Below are positions 21,700-33,016 of a stretch of DNA of 64,000 nt, one piece after another. The notes under the pieces are model-generated. The model was not told the origin of the DNA. It saw only the letters and a list, made by a program, of their open reading frames with translations, and did no database searches. Within the stretch, counting starts at the first letter, position 1. Each line of letters starts with the position of its first letter. The position numbers were made by a program, and so were the translations under genes. This stretch comes from Patella vulgata (Eukaryota > Mollusca > Gastropoda > Patellidae), in the NCBI RefSeq assembly GCF_932274485.2, contig NC_065883.2:77551059-77615058 (forward strand), written 5' to 3'.

Positions 21700-22087
21700 C
21701 TAGTTTAGTTAAAAGTAAAACTATACATATGTACAGTATCCGGGTATAGTGATAAACAATAAGGTGATATCTAATTTATTATATACCTAATTACTCTTTA
21801 ATCTAGATTCCGGTTACGTATAACTACCGTGTTCCTTCACCAACATCTTTTCTCCATTAATAGTAATTTCATCGAATAGCGAATAGGCGGATCCTGGTTG
21901 TTTGTACACGGCGAATTCCTGCAACCAGTTAGAAACAAGCTAAAAGTACAAATCCGGTCCCATATCAAAACACAATAATTGACCTACATGTATATCCAAA
22001 AATATTTAAAAAACACGGAAAGATCGAGTACTTTTTTTCACGATAAACGATGAGAAGACAAAAGCAGATTTCAACATTTTAAAGGGG
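21700..22087. other. No gene recognised
   Basis: AT-rich unique-looking sequence without SINE boxes or coding texture. Confidence 0.45.
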
Positions 22088-22340
22088 AGAGAGATAGAGA
22101 AATGGGGTTTAACGTCCACTCAACACAAAATAGGTCATTTCGGCACTAACATATGGTTTAATTTTATTTCAATAATTCGCTTGCGCGTAGGGGTCTTTAG
22201 CAGTGGGAGGAAACCGGAGGACCCGGAAAAAACCCACGAGGTTGGACAGGCGACCCTACTCCTTGTCACGTACAACCGACTCAATGACAGACTTTATGAT
22301 ACAGCGCGCGCACGCTAACCATTCAGCCATCCAACCCCCC
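22088..22340 (-). repeat. SINE-A, nearly full length
   Basis: GGGTTTAACGTCCACTCAAC to TAACCATTCAGCCATCCAAC; box B region shortened (CGTACAACCGACTCAATGAC). Confidence 0.93.
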
Positions 22341-23221
22341 ACATTTTAAAGGTGCTGAACACCTAGCACAATATTTTCCATACTATTTGTAATTAAAAAG
22401 CACGAATCAGAATTCAACATTGGTTCATTTTAATCAATATTGATGTTTTTATCTTTCCGTAATACTGTGGGATCCTAATATCCAATATTTAAAGGCTCAA
22501 TACCACTCTTGTTGTAACTGAATAATATGTCTCAATCTTTATTCTGGTCAACAAATTGTACTATTTTACAATATTCCAATTAATTGATGATATAAATTTC
22601 ATCTTAACACACCTAATTTAAAACATTGGAAATATTCAACTAAATGATTTGAAAAGCCTAACGTAAACCTTTTCAAATGTGACTTGGGATTTAAAAATAT
22701 TTTCGAACCCTCTGGACAAGTAAAATAGGATGTAATGGATAATTTAAACAACAGGTAGGACACCTAAACATCTAGTACTTAGATAGAGATATTATTTATT
22801 TACTGGAGCTGTCAAGCCAGCAAGAGTGTTATTGTCCCTTTAAGACAGTGAAGATGGTATAAGCAGTATACGAATTGTGTATTCTATTGGTTCTGGCACC
22901 ATTTGTAATGAAAAAAGAAAGACATACTAATGGCTGATTCACAAATGACAAAGTAATAATGTAAAAAAAGAGGCGCAAAAGACTGTCGTTCAAGCTCGAC
23001 TGTTCACGTATTTCACGACCGTACAATAACATATCAAAAGTGAATATAAATCACTTAATATACATTCATATTGCATTAATATGTGACCCATTTTCGTCTA
23101 TTTTAAGGTTCCAACAAAAAATGAGTGATGCTCCCTTTAAGGATCATGTTCGCTAATTAAGAATCTCGTTAGAAATAATGTCATTGTCATATATATGAAA
23201 ATTAGAATGTTTATTACTTAG
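22341..23221. other. No gene recognised
   Basis: AT-rich, no domain-bearing frame, no SINE boxes. Confidence 0.45.
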
Positions 23222-23425
23222 GAGAGAGAGAAATGGGGTTTAACGTCCACTTGACACAACTAGGTCATTTCGGGACTAACACATGGTTCAATTTTATTTC
23301 AATAATTGGCTGGGTAGGCGACCCTACCCCTTGTCACGTACAACCGGGGAATCGAAACCACGCCAGTTGACTAAAGGACAGACCTCCTGATACAGCGCGC
23401 ACCTCCTAACCATCCCCTCCCCCCT
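23222..23425 (-). repeat. SINE-A with core deletion
   Basis: The tail and GGACTAACACATGGTTCAAT are joined directly to GTAGGCGACCCTACCCCTTG, so the CCGGTTTCCTCCCAC core is absent. The head is worn. Confidence 0.88.
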
Positions 23426-23561
23426 CGTCAGAATTAATGTGAATGTTATATGTATATGAAAATTAAAATGTTAAGGAAAGAAACATTATTATGCGGGCTA
23501 ATGCTTGCAGTTGCATCGGAACATGAGCAGACCTAAATAGACATTCTCCATTTTATATAAA

Positions 23562-24175
23562 GCCACGGAGGCTCGGTGCTTAAGGCGTTAGCTCGCTGAC
23601 TTGGGGGTTTCATGTTCGACCCTTATGTTACCGAGAAGTTTCATCGGGAATTCCCGCGTGCCCCCCCCCCCCTGGTCAGTTGTCCAGGACGGAGGGTCTG
23701 GCAAGGGACAACGTATGGTCGTACAGATGGGCAAAAAACCGAGGTCAAGCGTACACATTTACGTGCACGTAAAAGAAACCTTGGTAGTTGGAAGTCGATA
23801 TAAGAGTATGGCGTGGCGCCGCTGTCCGGGAAAAATTATAACCGTTTTCATTAGCCCGGGGGAGGGGGGGTGGATGGCCGAATGGTTAGCAAGCGCGCGC
23901 TGTATCATACGGTCTGTCATTGAGTCAACTGGCGGGGTTTCGATTCCCCGGTTGTACGTGACAAGGAGTAGGGTCGCCTGTCCAACCTCGTGTGTTTTCT
24001 ATGGGTCCTCCGGTTTCCTCCCACTGCTAAAGACCCCTACGCGCAAGCGAATTAATGAAATAAAATTTTTAAAAAAACATATGTTATTCCCGAAATGACC
24101 TGGTTTGTGTCGAGTGGACTTTAAACCCCATCTCTCTCTCTCATTAGCCCAGTGTGTTAAACCCCATTTCATTTC
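23562..24175 (+). repeat. SINE-B carrying a nested SINE-A
   Basis: SINE-B from GCCACGGAGGCTCGGTGCTT to TTTTCATTAGCCC, then the SINE-A at 23858-24140, then the rest of SINE-B (CAGTGTGTTAAACCCCATTT). The order shows this SINE-B is older than the SINE-A insertion. Confidence 0.93.
23858..24140 (+). repeat. SINE-A nested in SINE-B, 10-bp duplication
   Basis: Full head (GGTGGATGGCCGAATGGTTA), core and (CT)n tail. Flanked by TCATTAGCCC at 23848-23857 and 24141-24150. Confidence 0.95.
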
Positions 24176-24937
24176 CATTATATATATGGTTGATTTGTTT
24201 TGAACTAATATAATTTACATGTACATGTATGTGGGGTGTTCTCGCTTTCCCAGTAGCTATTGTTTTCCAGGTAAAATCATTGGACCAGTACCAATTAGGG
24301 TAACAATGGTGTTAAAACTATAGTCTTTTTCGTATCAATATCAACCACTTTACATAAAAGTTATTTTATTAACAAATTTAGCATGTACATATATATTTTA
24401 TTAACAAATTGAGTATTGTACATGTATATTTAAAATCCGACTAAATGTGATATCGGATTTCCGTATTCATATAAAGTCGTAAAACCAGTTAATAATCTTT
24501 GTTTTTCATCATGTATTCTTCTGTTTAATGCTATGTATTTTCTTTTCTTTGGACGTGAAACGCCTCCATTTCCATATTGTAAAATTTGTATCTCTGTGTA
24601 ACTTTCAACTATTTAATAAACTTATCATAAACAGTGTTCCTCGTAATTAAGGAATAAAATTAAACTGACATATGAACGAAAAATCAGACAGTGATTTATA
24701 GTTCACACATGTCATAGGTTAAATTGAACATGCAATAATTAAAACACTAATCTATAACTAATCCCTAATCCGCTTAATTAGTACGGTTAATCTGCTGGGA
24801 AAGTGAGAACAAACCAAATATGTGTGCATTTAGAAGTTAACAATCAATACAACAATATAACAATATAACAATATAACAAAAACAACTATCAGCTATATCG
24901 ATATGATATAATTATCAATTTATAAAATCTTCAAATG
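24176..24937. other. No gene recognised
   Basis: AT-rich. AACAAATTTAGCATGTACAT / AACAAATTGAGTATTGTACA duplicated at 24370 and 24403. Short (AACAATAT)n run near 24850. Confidence 0.45.
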
Positions 24938-25165
24938 ATCTGTCATTGGGTCGAGAGGCGTGATCTTAATTCCCAGTGCGTACGTTAGAAGGAGTAGGGT
25001 CGCATTTTTCTCTAGAGGCGTGGTTTTGATTCCCAGTCTGTACGTGGCAAGGAGTTGGGTCGTCTTTCCTCAGAAAGCTAAAGACCCCTACGTGCATTCA
25101 ACTTAAACTATATGTTAGTCCCGAAATGGCTTGGCTTGTGTCGAGTGGACGTTAAACTCCAATTC
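24938..25165 (+). repeat. SINE-A, rearranged
   Basis: The box-B region is present twice (CGTGATCTTAATTCCCAG and CGTGGTTTTGATTCCCAG, about 62 bp apart), and the core is reduced before the GTCGAGTGGACGTTAAACTC tail. Confidence 0.85.
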
Positions 25166-25184
25166 TCAATTTTATTATTATTAT

Positions 25185-25345
25185 TATTATTACAGCATAT
25201 TTATAGTGCGTACTTTCATATAACATGTTCAGGGACACTTTACAAAGTGACAATGTAATAATACACAAACAACTAGATTATGGACATGTTAACGGTTGTA
25301 TACAGAGTCAGTCAATTTTAGGGTTGCCCTCTCTATGCCTTTACC
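25185..25345 (+). repeat. Dispersed repeat, likely LINE 3' end
   Basis: (TTA)n then ACAGCATATTTATAGTGCGT, ATATAACATGTTCAGGGACA, ACAAACAACTAGATTATGGA. The reverse complement of this order occurs at 40790-41090, split there by a SINE-B. Confidence 0.7.
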
Positions 25346-25670
25346 CCACCGTCAATTAATGTCAATCTAAATCATTTAAAAGATATCTACATTCCCATCC
25401 CCTTTTAGGAAATCCAGAGATCTATGGACATTTACAATAACCTTCTGTCATAAATACACGCCATTAATATTCTGACTCTTACAATGTTAATCATTAATTT
25501 TTAAATCCGGGTTACTATTTGTTTAAAATCATGATGTAGCGTTTATTTCTCGAACAGCCTCGATTTGACTTTAATTGCGCTGACTAAACAGCACTGATAA
25601 TAGATACGTCACGTTTTTGGACCGGTTTATTGTAGAATGGTTCTAGTCCCGCCCCGGATCCAGTTCTCCT
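25346..25670. other. Upstream of promoter candidate, nothing else seen
   Basis: AT-rich with one CRE-like TACGTCACG at 25605. No repeats recognised. Confidence 0.4.
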
Positions 25671-25710
25671 ATATATAAAGATGCCGGGTCTCATTCTCAA
25701 TAATCAGTTG
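25671..25710 (+). promoter_or_regulatory. TATA-type core promoter candidate for the GT2 gene
   Basis: ATATATAAAG at 25671-25680 is followed about 30 bp later by a TCAGTTG initiator-like motif (25704-25710). A possible untranslated first exon follows and ends at AAGAG|GTTAGT (25796/25797). Joined to the acceptor at 27807 this would give a 5' UTR intron of about 2 kb. Placement and splice signals fit, but the link is inferred. Confidence 0.35.
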
Positions 25711-25879
25711 ATGATTGGAGATAATCAGAGGGAGAATTCAGGTTTTTAATTATATTTCATCCAGGTTTAATAAAGCTGCGATTTAATTCATAAGAGGTTA
25801 GTTTTTTTAATCAATTATTGTTAATATTTAAATTTACACAGATTTTTTAAATTTTATTTTATCCATTATTGTTATTATT

Positions 25880-26215
25880 ATTTTTTTTTTTTTTTTTTTT
25901 CGCGTGTTCGATCCCTGCATTGGCCGAGAAAGTTCATCCAGATTCTCCGACGTGGTTTCCCCTTGTCAGTGGTGCAGAACGGAGGGCCTGACAAGGACAG
26001 CTGTCTAGTCCTTCGGATGAGACAAAAAACCGAGGTCCCGTGTATATATTGGAATGCACGTAAAAGATCCCCTGATAGTTGAATTCGATATAAGAGTAGG
26101 CGATAGTGCCGCTGCCCGGGCAAAATTTCCCTCATAGCACACTGTATGGCGTATGCCCGTCTTCATTAGCCCAGTATAGGAGCAGAACAGTAGGACGTTA
26201 AACTCCATTTCATTT
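25880..26215 (+). repeat. SINE-B preceded by a poly-T run
   Basis: (T)n at 25880-25900 replaces the head. Body from GTGTTCGATCCCTGCATTGG to the ATTTC tail is nearly perfect. Confidence 0.9.
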
Positions 26216-26408
26216 CTTTTGTTGTTTTTTTCTTATAACGTCTGTGTAGTTTGCCTTGTCCGCAGGTTTTGTTTTGTCCACAGGTTTGTTTTGTCCGCAG
26301 GTCCATCTAATATGTTTTATTTTTTGTGTGTAGGTGTAGTGTTGTCCTCCTGGACTTACTATACTAAGAGTACACACATGTATATTTAATACGCATAATA
26401 ATTGTGAT

Positions 26409-26670
26409 TTTCCCTTGTCAGTGGCGTAAGGTGGGGCCTGATAAGGACAGCTGTCTAGTCGTTCGGATGGGACGAAAAATCGAGGTCCCGTGTATACATT
26501 GGCGTGCAAATAAAAGATACCTTGGCAGTTTGAATTCGATATAAGGGTGGTTTATGGTGCCACTGTCCGGGTAAAATTTCTCTCATAGCACATTGTATGG
26601 CGCATGCTGGTCTTCATTAGCCCAGTCGGAGCAGAACAGTAGGACGTTAAATCCCATTTCATTTCATTTC
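26409..26670 (+). repeat. SINE-B, head-truncated
   Basis: From TTTTCCCTTGTCAGTGGCGT to AATCCCATTTCATTTCATTT. Confidence 0.92.
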
Positions 26671-26677
26671 AGTAGTC

Positions 26678-26757
26678 AAATGGCTTGGTTTCGATTCTCG
26701 CTTGTACGTGACAAGGAATAGGGTCACCTGTCCAATCCTGTGGGTTTTCTCCGGGTC
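26678..26757 (+). repeat. SINE-A middle fragment
   Basis: Box B GGTTTCGATTCTCGCTTG through GGTTTTCTCCGGGTCC, followed by a (C)n(CA)n microsatellite at 26765-26797. Confidence 0.85.
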
Positions 26758-26855
26758 CACGCACCCCCCCCCCACACACACACACACACACACACAGTGT
26801 GGTGCGGGGAACATTTTGTCAGTGCAGCGGCGCTACGGCCTAAATAAAATTATTG

Positions 26856-27030
26856 TGAATTCTGGTACCTCGGTTTTTTGTCCTATCTGAGGGACTACAC
26901 GTTTCCTTTGCCACACCCTTCTGTCTTGCACCACAGAAAAGGAGGAGCCACGCCGGAAAGCCCGATGGACCTTTGTTTTCTCGGCCACCACGAGGCTCGA
27001 ACATGAGACCTCCAGGTCAGCGAACTCCAT
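26856..27030 (-). repeat. SINE-B 5'-half fragment, diverged
   Basis: GGTACCTCGGTTTTTTGTCC, GGAGCCACGCCGGAAAGCCC and GAGACCTCCAGGTCAGCGAA; tail half missing. Confidence 0.8.
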
Positions 27031-27377
27031 AAATGGCCTACATTCTGTGTTTAAACAGATGATATATGGCCGCAGTATTTTAGAGTTGGACACGGTCATA
27101 TTTAATATTTTGTGTAATAAGTCGAACACAAGTCTTTATTTTATTTGAGAGAGCAGAATGAAGGTAACTAGTTCTAGCATTCTATGCGATTGACTTTAAT
27201 CAGCCACCTAGAACACCTTATATCACATCTCATTTTAACAAATTTATGTTCTGTTTTGTAATTGGAATGATCTTAACCAACACAATATTGTGACAAACGA
27301 TGATTTCATTTCATCGATTGCCCATGCAAAATAAGGAGTAGCAGTTGTCCTGAGGTACAACGCTTGAGATTGCTTTC

Positions 27378-27705
27378 TTCAGTGAGTAAGGCGTTGGACC
27401 ACTAACCTGGAGTTCCCGTGTTCGATCCTGGTGTCTGCCGAGAAAATTCATCGGGATTTTCACCCTTGTCAGTGGTGCAAGAAGAATGGCCAGGGCATAT
27501 TCGTTGGGATGGGACAGAAATCCGTGCTCCCGTGTTTACACATTGTCGTGAGCGGAAAAGAACCGTTGACAGCTGGAATTCAATATAAGAGTAGGCTGCT
27601 GTCCGGGCAAAATCTCCCCTAGAGCACGCTGTATGACGTATGTTTGTCAGCATTAGCCCGGGCGGAGCAGAACAGTAGAGCGTAACACTACATTTCATTT
27701 CATTT
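27378..27705 (+). repeat. SINE-B about 100 bp upstream of the GT2 coding exon
   Basis: Runs from GTGAGTAAGGCGTTGGACCA through box B GTGTTCGATCCTGG to the tail ACACTACATTTCATTTCATT. It lies in the presumed 5' UTR intron. Confidence 0.9.
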
Positions 27706-27816
27706 GTTTTTGGATTCCATCTACCATGGGTTTGGTTGCGTGCACATACTAAAATATATACCGTTACGCTAGTCATATTCTATTGTGGGTTGGTTATTCT
27801 TTTACAGATTGCCAAG

Positions 27817-30070
27817 ATGAAACCACCATTTAACCGATCAGAGTCCGTCGAGGTTGGTCACAGCGATGTTCCGGAGGCCTCACCCATTGGAGAAGACGCT
27901 GTGCCCAAAGACATTAACAAAGACTCCTCCAAGCTGTCACCAGAAACAATGGATGAGTATACATACGATGGTTTAGAATTAGACGTAGGGTATGTTTCCG
28001 CTTCCCCATCCAGTATCTGGATTGACGACACCGCTTCAGAATCCGGAGAATCCGCCCAAGATGACATCCGTGGAAGCAGGAGATCAAAGCAAGTGACATT
28101 TCATATCGGAAGCGATGCCAACGCCGAGAACCAGTTGAAGAAGCATATCACTGATGATCTGTCGATACATACCAATTTAAAACAAGGAGAGATAAACAAG
28201 ATATTTTCTCAAGATTCTGATGGTCTCGGCATGGTTAAAGGTGACAGAGATGAAAAATCTTTCCAAGCGCCAATATTCACGACAAAATCCACTTTATACG
28301 AATCTCAGCAAGAGAACACAGAAAAGTACCCACCAGCTTCAAACGGATCTAATAAAGTTCCTTTAACCCACAAGCCTATTAAACCCGGTCGACAAATTTT
28401 ACGATGGAATCTGCTGTTTAATCTTTTGGTGTGGGTGATGGTGTCTTTACCAATCTGGGTACCATTTGTATCAAAGACGGTAGCCATCTATCTTCTACCA
28501 AGTGTCCAGAGTGTTTTTGTTTTGATGTGGTTAGTCATCTGTCTTCTGGCGTCAAGAAATGTTATTCGTTTATACAGGTTAGTTCATGGTTTATCTTCTT
28601 TTATTGTGTTAAACGAATAATATTGGTTAATGATTGAGTTTCGTGTTGTAGACTTTCGAAAAAATCAATTCGTAGACAGATTTCGACATTTCTCCAAAAT
28701 TTAAAATATTTCAAACTAGAACCATGTTAAGGAATGACGCTGAGCCTCCGCCTTGGTTACCGAATGACGTAAGAATATCTATGACGTACAATTTTGTATT
28801 TTACAGACACAGAAACCATGATTTCCAGAAAGATATCGTTGAATCATCCGATATTCATCATCTCTTCATCATCAGCTGCTACAAGGAACCCGTTAGTCTT
28901 ATAGCCCAAAGCGTCAACACCATCGCCAACCAGAAAGACGTCCATAACATAACCATGACCGTTTCCTTTGAAGAAAAGACTCCAGATTTGGACAAAAAGA
29001 TCAAGAAATTGACCAAGAGGTTTCAAGATTCAGGTTTCGCTCGACTACTTTTTACTGTTCACCCATTTGGCTTGGAAAATGAAATTCCCGGAAAATGTTC
29101 CAATGCCAATAATGGTTTTCGAAAGTCAGCGGAGATTCTGCAAAGGGAAATGGGCCTGAGCTTTGACCCTGACCGTATCATAGTAACCACGTGCGATGCA
29201 GACAGTCAGTTTTCACCAAATTACACAGGGGCTTTAGCGTCTAGATTTATCGCCGCTAAAGATAAGCATAATACCATTTATCAGGCCCCTTTGTTTTATA
29301 ATTGGGGGTTAGATGGAGCTTCATTTATCACCCGAGTAACGGGTTTAGTTCGATCAACCCTCATGCTAGGAGCTTTAATACCATTTAATATAAATTCTAT
29401 GAGTATATTTTCATTCTCTTTACGACTGTGTATAGATGGTAATTTCGTTCATCCAGCCTATCAAATGGACGATATCATATGTTTAATTAGATGGATGGGC
29501 GTGACCGGAAGAAAAATTAGAATCTGTTTTTTACCGGTCCCTGTGCTCAGTGGTCCGACGACCGGTTCGACAGTAGAATTAGACATCATGGAATGGGCCA
29601 GACAAGCTAGGCGATGGACAATTGGTGCTGCCGAGGTTTTCCATTATTTTGTTGTTAAATCTCGTAAAATGCCCAAACTACCGGCTTTATCTTGGGGTTT
29701 AAGTTTTTTAATTTACTATGGTATATTATTATGTTCAGGTTCGTTATATAGTTTATCTATGTCATTATCAGTATATTTTATTATTGGCGATAGTTTCGTA
29801 CCATATTATGTATCCTATTGGCTCTACGCTCTCGCCGCTACGCAACAATTCTGTTTCTTGATTGTTTTCATATTAGACGTATTTACTACACGTATTTTAA
29901 ATGTTAAAGAACATATTTCATTCATCAGAAACGTTTTTCAATGGATTATGTCCCCTGTCGTTCTACTGTGTTATTCATTGGTTGAATTTTACGCCCTGCA
30001 CGAGGTGGCCATTCGAGGCAAGAAGGTCTGCAAACATGGCGCGTCAAAGAAAGATAACTTGAAAACGTAG
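27817..30070 (+). CDS. GT2-family multi-pass glycosyltransferase (processive type)
   Basis: Two coding exons, 27817-28577 and 28807-30070, join across a 229-nt GT-AG intron (CAG|GTTAGT ... TTTTACAG) that splits an Arg codon, giving 674 residues. The start is chosen because TTCTTTTACAG ends at 27807 just before ATTGCCAAGATG. An in-frame ATG 81 nt upstream would lie in intron. Residues 1-190 are acidic, Ser-rich and probably cytosolic. Two membrane helices lie near 198-216 and 224-246. The GT-A domain follows (CYKEP, then PGKCSNANNGF), with CDAD at 383-386, MDD at 474-476 in the ED position, and QARRW at 520-524, the QxxRW motif of processive GT2 enzymes (chitin/cellulose/hyaluronan synthase superfamily). 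Three or four helices follow (547-652), then a basic tail. A sugar-polymerising membrane enzyme is likely. The substrate cannot be read from sequence. It is far shorter than animal chitin synthases. Confidence 0.86.
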
Positions 30071-30879
30071 TTTGGTACATAAAATGACTCTTTTATCAAA
30101 CACGATTTCTGATCGTCCAAAGGGTTGTTATTATCATTCTAGATTCTGATTGTGACGTCATATGTATAGCGAGTACCATATATAGACCGGAGGTCTCGAT
30201 TCCTGCTCGAATGCCAATCGACTCTGTTTCGTATCCGAAAATTTACTTACCAAATCGATTCCAGTGATATTCGACATTTGTGAATTCTGGTCGGATAGAT
30301 CCGAGAAAGAAATTGAATACAAATGAGACCAACTGTTAAAAAAAAACAAAAACACGTATTTATATGGAAATATTCGTATCAATGTCGTAGAAGTAAAAGA
30401 CGAAAAACACGTGATAAATGTGGATATAACTGTTATTAGGCAGAAGCTATCGCGAGTAACAATTATTGCTTTGTGATATATTTATGTCTTTCAGGGGGGG
30501 GGGGGGCATATCCACGTCAGATTAAACTAAACTATGTAAGAATGCCGCCCTTTCATTGGCTAAGATCTGAAATTTGTATTAGGATGATAACCCTCACCCA
30601 ATGAAGAGGGAGCACCCTTTAAATAGTTTAGCTAAGGATTTCATGAAGAAGTCCCAGGGTCGTTTATTGTTGTTTATTACAAATTTCACGTCCAATGTTA
30701 GTATGGACAGGTTGATTTAAATAACATATATTTTACATATAAAGTAGACCCCATGTCTATATTGTATAGATTTTAAACATTCATCAAAACCGAGTGATTC
30801 CACCGAATTTGTAAATATGTCTTTTATATAATTATATATTAATTTGTTGTTTAAATGGGTTTTTTTTAATAAACTGTTT
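30071..30879. other. 3' flank of the GT2 gene, no other gene
   Basis: AT-rich with a (G)n run at 30496-30507. The first AATAAA-like signal in transcript sense is TTAATAAACTG near 30869. Confidence 0.45.
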
Positions 30880-31460
30880 ATTATAAATATACTATAAAGG
30901 TACTACCGGTGACGAAATCTTTGAAATATTTCGGAGGTTCAGACTTATAGAATTTTAAAAACATTCATCAAAGCCGAGTGATACCAACGAATTTGTAAAT
31001 ATGTCTTTTATAGAATAATAGAGTGATATGTTTTTTTAAATGTTTATTTTAATAAAATGTTTATTATAAATATATACTATAAAGGTACTACCGGTGACGA
31101 AATCTTCGAAATATTTCGGAGGTTCAAACTTAAATAAAGGTTATTTTTTTTACATTATTTAATATTATATTCATCAAAACCGAATGACACCAACGAATTT
31201 GTAAATATGTCTTTTATAGAATTATAGAGTGATTTCTTGTTTAAATGTTGTTTAAATATATACTATAAGGGTACTACCGGTGCTGAAATCTTCGAAATAT
31301 TTCGGAGGTTCAAACTTAAATGAGGGTACTACCGGTGATGAAATCTTCGAAATATTGCGAAGGTTCCAACATAAATTCGGGTACTACTGGTGATGAAATC
31401 TTCGAAATATTTCGTAGTTTCAAACTTAAATGAGGGTTATTTTTTTACATTATTTAATAT
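30880..31460. repeat. Nested tandem repeats, about 185- and 55-bp units
   Basis: A long unit containing CATCAAAACCGAGTGATACC, GAATTTGTAAATATGTCTTT and GGTACTACCGGTGACGAAAT occurs about three times (first unit begins near 30778). Its last ~55 bp (TACTACCGGTGATGAAATCT, TTCGGAGGTTCAAACTT) is further repeated alone at 31269, 31324 and 31379. Confidence 0.88.
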
Positions 31461-31740
31461 TAAAGCTGCACTATGTAAGACTTAAATCAGGTTCAGACAT
31501 TTGTTCACACGACAAGCCTTTAATCAGTTTTCTAGACCAATCGGATTCAGTGTAAATTTCAAAATTTAACGATAAACTGGATAATCTAGACTTATCTTCG
31601 TTAGATCTTGTCAAATCGCCAAACACCCATAAATAGACTCAAAATATAGTAATTTATTTTGCATTATTTATTTGTGAACAATTAATATTATAGCAAGAAC
31701 GTCCAGTTCTTTATGTAAATCTTACATAATGTACCTTTAA
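31460..31740. mobile_element. TTAAAGATACATT MITE family, 281-bp copy
   Basis: Ends TTAAAGCTGCACTATGTAAG and CTTACATAATGTACCTTTAA form imperfect inverted repeats of about 20 bp. Inside it carries AGCAAGAACGTCCAGTTCTT, the counterpart of AGTGAGAACTGCCAGCTCTT in the 12.9-kb copy. Confidence 0.72.
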
Positions 31741-31989
31741 CCATGGTTTATCTAGCTAGATATTTTGTTATATTTATAGATATGGTCTATAGCTAGTCTT
31801 CGTGGTTTATTTAGCTAGCTTAAAACTGTTATATTTATAGATAGATTATATAGCTAGCTAGTCTCCTTATTTTTGAATTTTTTAATGTTGAAATGATCAT
31901 GTTTATATGTTTGTATTTTTTTATGAAGAATAAAATACTTGTGTTGTGTTTTCTTAGTTTTTAATTTGTTAGTTTGGTTAGAAATAAAA

Positions 31990-32305
31990 ATACGCCGTAT
32001 AGTGTGCAATGAGGGAATTTTGCCCGAGCAGCGGCACTATGGCCTGCTCTTATATCGAATTCCAACTGCCAAGGGATCTTTTACGTGTACGCCAAGGTAT
32101 GCACGGAACCTCGGTTTGTTTTTTGTCCCATACGAACGACTAGACAGCTGCCCTTTTCAGGCCCCCCGTCCTACACCACTGACAAGGCGAAACCACGCTG
32201 GGAAATCCCGATGAACGTTCTCGGTCAATGCAGGGATCAATAAACGATCTCCAGGCTAGCGAGCCAGCGTCTTAGCCACTTAGCCACTGTGGCTCCCTGA
32301 TTTTG
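31990..32305 (-). repeat. SINE-B, tail-truncated
   Basis: Begins at ATACGCCGTATAGTGTGCAA and ends at the head complement TTAGCCACTGTGGCTCCC. The 3' tail is missing. Confidence 0.9.
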
Positions 32306-32335
32306 TTAAGGCATTTGGAAGTAAATGCATAGATG

Positions 32336-32650
32336 AAAAAAATGGGGTTTAACGTCCTACTTTGCTCCACCAACCGAGCTAATGAAGACAGGCATACACC
32401 ATGTATCTGCTATGAGGGAACTCTTGCTCAGGCAGCAGCCCACTCCTCTGCGAATTTAACTGTCATGCCAACGCCAAAGTTGACATTGGACCTTGGTTTT
32501 TCGTCCCATCCGAAGTACCAGGCACCGTTCCTCCAGGGTCCTCTGCCCTGCACTAAAAGCAACGGGGGAAATCAAGAATAACTTATTCAGTCAATACTTG
32601 GGTCGAATCCGGGACCTTCTGGTAAGTGAGCCACTGTGGTCCCCTATCGC
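32336..32650 (-). repeat. SINE-B, diverged
   Basis: AAAATGGGGTTTAACGTCCT at the left to GTGAGCCACTGTGGTCCCC at the right. The middle is shortened and substituted. Confidence 0.87.
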
Positions 32651-32699
32651 CGTGTACTATAGAACAATCCGCCTGTCGACAATCCCATCCAGATGTTAA

Positions 32700-32790
32700 G
32701 ATAGGTCAAGATAAATTTTATTGCCTAAAAACACCCACGGTGAGTAATGTCCATAGATAACTCTATTAAAACAAACAAAACGACGTATAT
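32700..32790. repeat. Dispersed repeat shared with 43528-43605
   Basis: ATTTTATTGCCTAAAAACAC followed by CCACGGTGAG and TAAAACAAACA matches TTTATTGCATAAAAACGCCC at 43537. Probably the antisense 3' end of a LINE. Confidence 0.5.
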
Positions 32791-33016
32791 ATCTATTGTT
32801 TTATGGTCGAGAGCGAGACATTAAGTAATATATTGAAACAAGAGAACCGTGAGGTCCGAGTGTTTTTACAATATATTACGCATTGTCTTAAACTCGAGAC
32901 CATTAAACAACTTAAAATACAGACTCTTGCACGTGCTTTGCAATGAAATACGTCACTTGGGCTCAATATTTTAACTAGTTACACTTGGCACATTGCCCGT
33001 ACGATTATTTGAAATA

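Noticed and set aside
27736-27816. Upstream in-frame ATG for the GT2 gene at 27736
   Set aside because: A strong acceptor ends at 27807, so this ATG is probably intronic.
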